Below, in pieces: positions 1 through 6,610 of a stretch of 16,071 nucleotides of DNA. The position numbers and the translations under genes are program-made. The notes under the pieces were generated by a model. That model was not told the DNA's origin, did no database searches, and saw only the letters and a program-made list of their open reading frames with translations. How positions within the stretch are numbered: position 1 is the stretch's first letter; the number at the start of each line of letters is the position of its first letter. Source of the stretch: Bacteroidales bacterium (lineage in GTDB: Bacteria > Bacteroidota > Bacteroidia > Bacteroidales > GCA-2748055); NCBI GenBank assembly GCA_024763595.1, contig JANTFK010000025.1, positions 1 to 16,071 of the forward strand, written 5' to 3'.

Positions 1-170
1 TGGTTGGCCCTCAGAATAAGGTCGTTCCGTAATAACACCAGTCGTTTGATCACATCATCAAATTTATCTTCAGAGAGTTCCGGAGAGTAGTGACGGTACG
101 AGAAACACTCCTGTAACAGATCAAATGCAAGCCTGTTGATATCCTTCTTTAAAAGCCTGATGCTAGCCAT
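1..170 (-). CDS. Conserved hypothetical protein, N-terminal 56 residues (partial)
   Basis: This gene runs off the left edge of the window; only its first 56 residues are visible, starting MASIRLLKKDINRLAFDLL. The visible part is soluble, helical and charged, with no signal peptide and no membrane segment. From memory it resembles a short family (about 100 residues) conserved in Bacteroidota whose members start with a similar 'IRxLKKDINxL' segment and contain a 'LRNDLI' segment. I know of no assigned function. The start is the ATG at 168-170. It follows an exact TAnnTTTG promoter box on the same strand by 22 bases, so the gene is probably transcribed independently of the lipoprotein gene upstream, whose stop codon lies 34 bases away. 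Confidence 0.7.
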   Translation of the reverse strand, partial: MASIRLLKKDINRLAFDLLQECFSYRHYSPELSEDKFDDVIKRLVLLRNDLILRAN

Positions 171-192
171 GTTGATTGTACTTTGTAATACT

Positions 193-200
193 CAAAAGTA
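193..200 (-). promoter_or_regulatory. Bacteroidota -7 box for the small gene at 1-170
   Basis: On the minus strand the sequence reads TACTTTTG, an exact match to the Bacteroidota -7 consensus TAnnTTTG. It lies 22 bases upstream of the ATG at 170 and just after the stop of the lipoprotein gene. I see no clear -33 TTG at the usual distance, so the call rests on the -7 box and its position. Confidence 0.5.
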
Positions 201-204
201 ACGA

Positions 205-1347
205 TTATTTTAATTGCCTGTAATAAATAAACGCATGATCCTCCAATAACTCCGGATGAAACACCCTGATCAGGTCCGCAATTACCAGGTCGGGGCGCAC
301 ACTGCCCGATTCCCAGTAATCGTTCCCGCCTGAAGGGGTTAAGCGCCTGTTATTATTGAATACCATACCCTTCTTAAGCACCGGTAGATCCGCAAACCGC
401 TCCTCAAACCGGATCAGTTCCTCCAGGGATGTGGCTGCCCCGGGATTGATCCAGATCTGCGCTTCCACGGCCCGTGCATACACCGATTCCAGGTCCAGCG
501 GAATTGCCTGGGCAGAACGGTTTTCACGCCAGAGATAATCACCACCTGCATCGTTGATCAATTTTGCAGCATAACTTTTCCCTCCGGCCACATACCAGGT
601 ATCTTTCCATGGCAATCCGGTCATTACCAGTGGTCTCTCCGCCGTCCCGTGAACCATGTCACACATCGCCCTGTATGATGAATCGATTCCGGAGAAAAAA
701 CGGTCGGCCTGCTTCTCCAGCCCGTAGAACATTGAAAAGAACCTGATCCACTCTGCCTTTCCAAGGGGGTACGGCTCCAGGTAGTCCCCACAAAATACCA
801 CAGGAATTCCCAATTCCGTCAATTTTTCCGATACGGCCCTTTCGCTCCCCTCCACCCCGTACATGAAAAGCACATCGGGGTCAAGCCGGACAATGGTTTC
901 ATAGTTCAGTCCCTGATCATATCCCACATCCGTTATCATGCCCGAATCGATTCTGCTCCTCAGAGCGGGGGCATAGATAAACCCGGTTCCCGACGCCCCC
1001 ACAATGGATGATCCTGCACCGAGCTGGTGCAGCATGGCCACATGGGTTGTGGAGAGGGTAATGGCCCGCTTCACAGGAACCCTGATGACCTGTAAATGGT
1101 CCAGTGAGTCAGGTACCTCTGCGCTACCGTTGACCAGTACATAGGAAAAAGTGACCCCCCGGCTGTTTTGCCAGGGATTAAAAACCCGGACGATCCTGTA
1201 GCCATCCCGCTCAAGCACATCGAACCCGGTTGCATAATGCGTGAATGACCCGTCTTCCTTCCGGTCATATGCTGTTTCAGGATGTGCAGCATATTTACAT
1301 CCGGTCAATAACAGAAAGACCACTATCCAGCCACAGCCTCTTTTCAT
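205..1347 (-). CDS. BtuF-like ABC transporter substrate-binding lipoprotein
   Basis: A 380-residue periplasmic substrate-binding protein of the helical-backbone (Peripla_BP_2, BtuF/FhuD-like) family, which delivers vitamin B12, haem or ferric siderophores to FecCD/BtuC-type permeases. The N-terminus is a lipoprotein signal peptide with lipobox LTGC (Cys17), implying a lipid-anchored envelope protein. After an extra segment of about 70 residues common in Bacteroidota members, the binding fold starts near residue 88 ('RVPVKRAITLSTTHVAMLHQLGA') and the central helix and second lobe follow. No permease or ATPase gene is visible in the window, so the ligand cannot be assigned. The start ATG (1345-1347) overlaps the protease stop as ATGA, so the two genes are probably translationally coupled. 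Confidence 0.85.
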   Translation of the reverse strand: MKRGCGWIVVFLLLTGCKYAAHPETAYDRKEDGSFTHYATGFDVLERDGYRIVRVFNPWQNSRGVTFSYVLVNGSAEVPDSLDHLQVIRVPVKRAITLSTTHVAMLHQLGAGSSIVGASGTGFIYAPALRSRIDSGMITDVGYDQGLNYETIVRLDPDVLFMYGVEGSERAVSEKLTELGIPVVFCGDYLEPYPLGKAEWIRFFSMFYGLEKQADRFFSGIDSSYRAMCDMVHGTAERPLVMTGLPWKDTWYVAGGKSYAAKLINDAGGDYLWRENRSAQAIPLDLESVYARAVEAQIWINPGAATSLEELIRFEERFADLPVLKKGMVFNNNRRLTPSGGNDYWESGSVRPDLVIADLIRVFHPELLEDHAFIYYRQLK

Positions 1348-3038
1348 CGTACAATCATGAGTTTTAGCACCTCCTGTGCCGTACCTGAACCTATTTTAAC
1401 CATGTAGACGCCCGGAGCAAGGTGACCGGCGGGAATCTGGGTCCGTCCCCCGGGATCCAGGTTCCCCGAGATCTGCAATAATCCCGAAAGGTTATACACT
1501 GCAAAGTTACAGGGCGTTTCAGGAAGCTGCAGAGAAGTAATGAAGAGCAGCTGATCGGCCGGATTGGGATAGAGTGCAAAACGGTTTCCCCTGACAGGCA
1601 GGAGTTGGTCCGAATGAACGGGCAGATATCCTCCAAGATAATAAACACCGGAATTCAAAGGATCCAGCCACGGCGCCAGGGGACTTTCACCAGGATAGTC
1701 CCAAGCCATGCCCAGCCGGGTAAAATAGTCATCGTAATTAGAGGTCTTGCTATAGATGATCCGGTCATTCTCCGCATCATATCCGATGGAATCACCGCAC
1801 GAAGCCTGTCCGCCGGTCAGTGTGCCAATCACCTTCTGATCGGCGTTAAAGAGGGGACAGCCCGATGATCCCCCTTCTGTACTACCCACATCCCATTCCC
1901 TGATCCACCAGAATGAGAAATAGTGATAATCATCGAGATCCGAATAGGGCACATCCCCCGGCTGTACCGGTTTTGATGGTGCCTCAAAATCAAAAGAGAT
2001 CTTTTTCACATCCCCGTAAGGGTGATGGATCGTTGTGGTTCCCGTGGTCTGGAAATCACTACGGTCCCATCCGGCATAATAGACATCAAATTCATCGGAA
2101 GGAACCAGGGAGAGCCTTACAAGGCTGAAATCCAGGCTATCTCCCACGGCCATGGTATCACATCCCGCTATGGACATATCCAGGGGACCATCCCCCCCGA
2201 AACAGGAGGGACTTTCGTAATTGAACTGGAAAAGAGAGCGGTCGGCATAGTAAGGTTTATTGATACAGTGTTCTGCTGTCAGGACATAGGGTGTGCCGTC
2301 ATAGGCACTGTTATTGATCAGCACACCGGTGCAATACTGTGTGGTGGTAAAGATCCTGACAACCGACCGTTTTGTATATGTCCACGCTTCCCCCTCCTGA
2401 CAATTTACATCAATCTCACAGGCCTGGGAACAGCCGAATTCCCCGGCCGGACAATTGTTAGCTAATTGCGCAGGATCCAGGAACGCATGAGACAGCGACT
2501 CGATGTGAAACTCCCCGAAATCCATCATACCGGAAGGAACCTGCATTTCGATGATTAGTTCATCTCCCGGGATATGCCCGACAGGCAGGATCTCCGAATC
2601 TTTATTGTTTCCATTGGTGTAAGCACCACGCACATGTGTCATCCCGGGATCAAATACAAAAACCTTCACACCCTTTTCCAGCCTGTAGGGGTTAAATACA
2701 ACTCCCAGTGAAAGTGCTCCCGGTGATATAACATGGACCCTCCAGATGCGATATCTGTCCGTAGTGGTCCAGCTGCCCTGGGTTTCAGGAGAGAGATCCA
2801 CCTCTCTTTCCAGGGCAAATACAAAGGGTTTCAGGAGATCTCCTGCATTTGTAAGTAATGCTGCTTCCACCTCAAGCGGATCAACGGGAGGTAACAGATA
2901 GATCGCATCAGCAGCCTTCATCTGCCTCACATCTCCCATGGGTCTTCCGGGAAATTGCAGCTGACACTGCACAGCAATATTCCCTGTCCACAACAGTGAG
3001 CCTGCCAGAACCAGCCTGAGGAACTTCTGTAATGTCAT
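1344..3038 (-). CDS. Lysyl endopeptidase-like S1 serine protease with T9SS sorting domain
   Basis: A 564-residue secreted trypsin-fold protease. Residues 1-25 form a Sec signal peptide, and about 26-200 look like a propeptide. From about 196 to 465 it aligns, from memory, with Achromobacter lysyl endopeptidase: 'CEIDVNC', 'CTGVLINN', 'YVLTAEHC', 'AGWDRSD', 'IHHP' and 'GGSSGCPL'. The catalytic triad is His257, Asp303 and Ser392; Cys236 and Cys258 fit a conserved disulfide. Asp436 in 'NYDDYF' lies where the family's S1-pocket Asp should be, suggesting cleavage after Lys. Residues 484-564 form a type A T9SS sorting domain ('YPNPADQLLF' and 'LAPGVYMVKI'), so the enzyme should reach the cell surface or medium. 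Its 3' end overlaps the binding lipoprotein gene by four bases. The start is the ATG at 3036-3038. Confidence 0.92.
   Translation of the reverse strand: MTLQKFLRLVLAGSLLWTGNIAVQCQLQFPGRPMGDVRQMKAADAIYLLPPVDPLEVEAALLTNAGDLLKPFVFALEREVDLSPETQGSWTTTDRYRIWRVHVISPGALSLGVVFNPYRLEKGVKVFVFDPGMTHVRGAYTNGNNKDSEILPVGHIPGDELIIEMQVPSGMMDFGEFHIESLSHAFLDPAQLANNCPAGEFGCSQACEIDVNCQEGEAWTYTKRSVVRIFTTTQYCTGVLINNSAYDGTPYVLTAEHCINKPYYADRSLFQFNYESPSCFGGDGPLDMSIAGCDTMAVGDSLDFSLVRLSLVPSDEFDVYYAGWDRSDFQTTGTTTIHHPYGDVKKISFDFEAPSKPVQPGDVPYSDLDDYHYFSFWWIREWDVGSTEGGSSGCPLFNADQKVIGTLTGGQASCGDSIGYDAENDRIIYSKTSNYDDYFTRLGMAWDYPGESPLAPWLDPLNSGVYYLGGYLPVHSDQLLPVRGNRFALYPNPADQLLFITSLQLPETPCNFAVYNLSGLLQISGNLDPGGRTQIPAGHLAPGVYMVKIGSGTAQEVLKLMIVR
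1347..1589 (-). other. T9SS type A C-terminal sorting domain (within the protease)
   Basis: Residues 484-564 of the protease. They show the usual features of a Bacteroidota C-terminal sorting domain: an opening 'YPNPA' motif, a 'VYNLSG' strand, 'LAPGVYMVKI', and a final strand ending in basic residues. In this family the domain directs outer-membrane passage through the type IX system and is removed on export. Confidence 0.88.
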
Positions 3039-3068
3039 GCTGCGTTGATAAAATGATCTTGATGCGCC

Positions 3069-3076
3069 TAAAAGTA
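3069..3076 (-). promoter_or_regulatory. Possible -7 box for the protease gene
   Basis: The minus strand reads TACTTTTA, seven of eight matches to TAnnTTTG, 30 bases upstream of the protease ATG in the 81-base divergent intergenic region. It is the best candidate on this strand but imperfect, with no convincing -33 element. Confidence 0.3.
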
Positions 3077-3106
3077 GAGAATAAAAGCTAAAGGAGAAAT
3101 ATTTTT

Positions 3107-3114
3107 TACTTTTG
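3107..3114 (+). promoter_or_regulatory. Bacteroidota -7 box for ligA
   Basis: TACTTTTG matches TAnnTTTG exactly and ends only 5 bases before the first ATG of ligA at 3120. Since transcription in this phylum starts a few bases after the box, the first ATG would lie at or next to the transcript start, while the in-frame ATG at 3132 would have a leader of about a dozen bases. I see no matching -33 TTG. Confidence 0.6.
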
Positions 3115-3119
3115 TTTAC

Positions 3120-5138
3120 ATGGAGCTACAGATGACACCGGAGCAGGCAGGATCCAGGATTGAGGCACTCAGAAAGATCCTTCATCAACATAATTATAAC
3201 TACTATGTCCGCTCGGAACCCACCGTTTCAGACCTTCAATATGACATGTTACTCAAAGAGTTACAGGATCTCGAAAAAGCATTCCCCCAGTTTGACGATG
3301 AAAACTCACCCTCACGCAGGGTGGGCAGTGACCTGAATGTGGAGTTTGAATCTTTCATGCACCGATACCCCATGCTGTCGCTTGGGAATACATACAACAG
3401 GGAAGAACTGGAAGAATTCGACCAGCGTGTCAGAAAGGTGACAGGGGATGATGTAAATTACTACTGTGAGTTAAAATATGACGGTGTGGCTGTGTCCCTG
3501 ACCTATACCCGGGGAGCGCTTACCAGGGCCCTTACCAGGGGGGACGGTACCAGGGGGGATGATGTTACCAGGAATATCAGGACCATCCGGAGTATTCCGC
3601 TGCAAATGCAGGGAACAGGATATCCTGCTGAATTTGAGATCAGGGGCGAGGTGATCCTTCCGGTGGAGCAATTTAAACAAATGAACCGTGAACGGGTTGC
3701 GCGGGGTGAGCCTGCTTTTGCCAATCCCAGGAACGCTGCTGCCGGAACACTGAAAATGCAAAACTCATCGCTGGTTGCCCAACGGCCGCTGGATTGCCTG
3801 TTCTATTATATCCCGGGTGAACAGAATCTTTTTCATACCCAGCATGAAAGTCTGGAAAGCGCACGGAAATGGGGTTTTAAAATCCCTGCCTATAACAGGC
3901 TGGCCCGTTCGCTACCGGAAGTTTATAATTATATTACGCACTGGGAATCGGCCCGGGATCAACTCCCATTTGAAATAGACGGGGTGGTTATTAAGGTTGA
4001 TTCTTTCCGGCAGCAACGGCAGCTGGGGTTCACTGCCAAAGAACCGCGCTGGGCCATTTCATACAAGTTCCGTGCAGAACAGGCGATCTCCAGGATCACC
4101 GGGATCGATTTCCAGGTGGGACGGACAGGTGCTGTGACGCCGGTAGCCAACCTGGAACCTGTCCGGCTGGCAGGTACTACAGTGAAGCGGGCCTCGTTGC
4201 ACAATGCAGATCAGATCACGCAGCTGGACGTAAGGATCGGCGACCATGTCTATGTGGAGAAAGGTGGTGAAATCATCCCCAAAATTGTGGGCGTGGCCAG
4301 GGAAAAGCGGAAAGATGGATGTGAACCGTTCCATTTTATAACGGAATGTCCAGAATGTGGTACCAGGCTGGTGCGAAGAGAGGATGAAGCTGCGCATTAT
4401 TGCCCCAATCGCACCGGTTGCCCTCCCCAGATCAAAGGAAGGATCGAACACTTTATCAGCAGGAAAGCCATGGATATCAATGCAGCAGAGGCAACCATTG
4501 ACCAGCTTTTCAGGGAAGGGCTTGTTATGGATGCTGCGGATCTCTACAGCCTGGAGTATGACAGCCTGGTCCGCCTGGAACGGTTCGGAGAAAAATCGGC
4601 CCAAAACCTGCTGGATAGTATCGAAGCTTCCAAACAGGTCCCCTTTCACCGTGTTCTTTATGCACTGGGGATCCGGTATGTAGGCGAAATAGTAGCCCGT
4701 AAGCTGGCAGAAGCCTTCCTGAATATGGATAAGCTGATGGCAGCGAACCGGGAGAGCCTGGAAGCGGTTGATGAGATCGGGGAAAGGATATCCGAATCCG
4801 TAACGGAATACTTTCAAGATCCGTTGAACATGAAACTTATACAACGCCTCCGGGATCATGGTGTACAAATGGCTGCAGAAGAGAGTCCCGCCGGTAAAAG
4901 TGACCTGCTGGCAGGAAAGACGATCGTCATTTCAGGGGTTTTTATAAAACATACCAGGGAGGAACTGAAAGAACTGATCGGGCAACACGGTGGTAAAAAC
5001 AGCGGTTCGGTCAGTGCCAGAACAGATTATATTCTTGCAGGGGAAAACATGGGACCGGGCAAATACGCAAAAGCAGCTAAACTGGGTATACCGATCATTT
5101 CTGAGGATGAGTTCCTCGCTATCATATCCCCCGTATAA
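3120..5138 (+). CDS. ligA: NAD-dependent DNA ligase LigA
   Basis: This enzyme seals nicks in duplex DNA using NAD+ and acts in Okazaki-fragment joining and repair. At 672 residues it has normal family length. Domain Ia ('HNYNYYVRSEP') comes first, then the adenylation domain with active-site Lys119 in 'ELKYDG', then 'GEIIPKI' of the OB domain. A four-cysteine zinc finger (Cys410, 413, 428, 434) follows, then the helix-hairpin-helix region, and a BRCT domain from about residue 595. The usual MDIxGLG segment after the zinc finger reads MDINAAEAT, lacking the glycines. The frame is reported from the first ATG. The in-frame ATG at 3132 (MTPEQAGSRIEALR, 668 residues) is at least as likely, because family members commonly begin there and it leaves room for an untranslated leader. 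Confidence 0.97.
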   Translation: MELQMTPEQAGSRIEALRKILHQHNYNYYVRSEPTVSDLQYDMLLKELQDLEKAFPQFDDENSPSRRVGSDLNVEFESFMHRYPMLSLGNTYNREELEEFDQRVRKVTGDDVNYYCELKYDGVAVSLTYTRGALTRALTRGDGTRGDDVTRNIRTIRSIPLQMQGTGYPAEFEIRGEVILPVEQFKQMNRERVARGEPAFANPRNAAAGTLKMQNSSLVAQRPLDCLFYYIPGEQNLFHTQHESLESARKWGFKIPAYNRLARSLPEVYNYITHWESARDQLPFEIDGVVIKVDSFRQQRQLGFTAKEPRWAISYKFRAEQAISRITGIDFQVGRTGAVTPVANLEPVRLAGTTVKRASLHNADQITQLDVRIGDHVYVEKGGEIIPKIVGVAREKRKDGCEPFHFITECPECGTRLVRREDEAAHYCPNRTGCPPQIKGRIEHFISRKAMDINAAEATIDQLFREGLVMDAADLYSLEYDSLVRLERFGEKSAQNLLDSIEASKQVPFHRVLYALGIRYVGEIVARKLAEAFLNMDKLMAANRESLEAVDEIGERISESVTEYFQDPLNMKLIQRLRDHGVQMAAEESPAGKSDLLAGKTIVISGVFIKHTREELKELIGQHGGKNSGSVSARTDYILAGENMGPGKYAKAAKLGIPIISEDEFLAIISPV

Positions 5139-5150
5139 CCAATTTAATTG

Positions 5151-5158
5151 TATTTTTG
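5151..5158 (+). promoter_or_regulatory. Bacteroidota -7 box upstream of the DUF6913-like gene
   Basis: TATTTTTG is an exact TAnnTTTG match in the 27-base gap after ligA, ending 7 bases before the ATG at 5166. It should drive the DUF6913-like gene and dapA as a two-gene unit with almost no leader. No convincing -33 element is visible. Confidence 0.55.
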
Positions 5159-5165
5159 TCTTTGC

Positions 5166-5717
5166 ATGGCCGGATTAAAGGAGATCATAGGGAAAAAAGT
5201 GCTCAAAAAGAAGTTGAAATCTTTTCAACGTGAAATCCACGTGCATAATTTTGAAACTGCCCGATCGGCCGTGATTCTTTTTGATACTGAAAATCCAGGT
5301 GATTTCCAGGCTATTAAGGCATTTGGAGAGTTCCTTAAGCAGAAAGGGATCCAGTCCAGCGCCTTCGGGTATGTACGGCAAAAAGAGATACCTGCCGAGA
5401 TGCTTTTCTGGAAAAACTTCTCTTTCATTACTAAAAACGACCTGAACTGGCACCTGAAACCAACCGGCGAGGTGGCTGAAGCTTTTTTTGCCATGGAACC
5501 GGATATGTTGATTGATTTTACGGCGGACCTTCCACTGGAACTGCAATACCTTGTTCAGCTTTCGCCTGCGAAATTCAAGATCAGCAGGTTTACTGAACAG
5601 GAGAATGACTACGATTTAATGATCAATCTGACTGAACGGTCCGATACAGCATATCTGGTAGAACAGATCAAACATTATCTATCCATATTAACCCCAATGT
5701 CACCAACAGAAACATGA
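5166..5717 (+). CDS. Conserved Bacteroidota protein, DUF6913-like
   Basis: A 183-residue protein of unknown function. It starts with a basic, helical N-terminus ('GLKEIIGKKVLKKKLKSFQRE') and continues with alternating strands and helices ('ARSAVILFDTENPGDFQAIKAFGEFL', then 'MLIDFTADLPLELQYLVQLS'), suggesting a compact alpha/beta fold. There is no signal peptide and no membrane segment. From memory this matches the Bacteroidota family DUF6913, often found beside dapA; the family name should be treated as tentative. The ATG at 5166 is preferred over an in-frame TTG at 5148 because the promoter box lies between them, and the upstream extension would be a poor 'YFCLC' segment. The last bases overlap dapA as ATGA, implying coupled translation. 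Confidence 0.75.
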   Translation: MAGLKEIIGKKVLKKKLKSFQREIHVHNFETARSAVILFDTENPGDFQAIKAFGEFLKQKGIQSSAFGYVRQKEIPAEMLFWKNFSFITKNDLNWHLKPTGEVAEAFFAMEPDMLIDFTADLPLELQYLVQLSPAKFKISRFTEQENDYDLMINLTERSDTAYLVEQIKHYLSILTPMSPTET

Positions 5718-6604
5718 ACAACAAACAGCTATTCAGGGGAAGTGGTGTTGCCATGGTGACCCCGTTCAGCCAAAACGGAAATATTGATTATCACAGGCTC
5801 ACCGAACATACCGAACGATTAATTCAGAACGGGATGAACTACCTGGTGGTGCTGGGTACAACAGCCGAAACCCCCACCCTTACGGATCAGGAGATGACGG
5901 GGATAATCCGCTGCGTGGCAGATGCATGCAGTGGCCGTGTTCCCGTTTTATGCGGTGCAGGGGGAAACGATACCAGGAAGGTAATTGATAAGATAAAAAA
6001 ACTCGGAAAGGAACAGATTGACGGGATATTGAGTGTCGCTCCCTATTATAATAAACCGTCTCAGGAAGGAATGTATCAGCACTTTGCTGCCATAGCTGCT
6101 GTATCGGACCTTCCCGTTGTATTATATAACGTTCCGGGCAGGACAGCCTCGAATATAAGTGCGGAAACCACACTGCGCCTGGCCCACGATTTTCAGGGAA
6201 GCATTGTGGCAACCAAAGAGGCTTCCGGAGATCTGTTGCAGATCATGGAGATCATTGATAACCGTCCTGACGGTTTCCTGGTGTTATCGGGTGATGATGC
6301 CTTTACATTTCCACTGATTACAGCAGGTGGCGAAGGGGTGATCAGCGTGATTGGCAATGCATACCCGGCCCAGTTATCGACCATGGTCGATGCGCTGCTT
6401 ACCGGCGATATGGTAAAGTCCAGGGAGCTGTTCTACAGGTTACTTCCCATGGTAAAGGCTATCTTTCATGAGGGAAACCCTGCCGGTGTAAAAGCTGTCA
6501 TGAAGATCCGGGGATGGATCGAAAATGTGTTACGTCTTCCGTTAATCCCGGTTTCTCACAGCCTTTACCAGGAACTCATCCGGCTCGACAGGGAACTGCA
6601 CTGA
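5714..6604 (+). CDS. dapA: 4-hydroxy-tetrahydrodipicolinate synthase DapA
   Basis: It condenses pyruvate with L-aspartate semialdehyde, the first committed step to lysine and meso-diaminopimelate for the cell wall. The 296-residue TIM barrel has the pyruvate-binding 'GTTAETPTL' (Thr49 and Thr50), 'APYYNKPSQEG' (Tyr111/Tyr112), the catalytic Tyr138 and Arg143 in 'LYNVPGRT', and the Schiff-base Lys168 in 'ATKEASGDL'. Every catalytic residue I know of is present and the length is normal. Translation probably couples to the DUF6913-like gene through the ATGA overlap. The stop codon is only 6 bases from that of the convergent secA, leaving no room for a separate terminator. Confidence 0.97.
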   Translation: MNNKQLFRGSGVAMVTPFSQNGNIDYHRLTEHTERLIQNGMNYLVVLGTTAETPTLTDQEMTGIIRCVADACSGRVPVLCGAGGNDTRKVIDKIKKLGKEQIDGILSVAPYYNKPSQEGMYQHFAAIAAVSDLPVVLYNVPGRTASNISAETTLRLAHDFQGSIVATKEASGDLLQIMEIIDNRPDGFLVLSGDDAFTFPLITAGGEGVISVIGNAYPAQLSTMVDALLTGDMVKSRELFYRLLPMVKAIFHEGNPAGVKAVMKIRGWIENVLRLPLIPVSHSLYQELIRLDRELH

Positions 6605-6610
6605 CAGGAA

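Noticed and set aside
3521..3572. Four copies of TACCAGG in ligA spaced 12, 15 and 18 bases apart
   Set aside because: All are in frame and encode Thr-Arg within the conserved 'TRGDGTRGDDVTRN' region of the adenylation domain; codon choice explains them.
4059..4868. Long open frame antisense to ligA
   Set aside because: It lies fully inside ligA, has no recognisable domain, and the sense-strand ligA is unambiguous.
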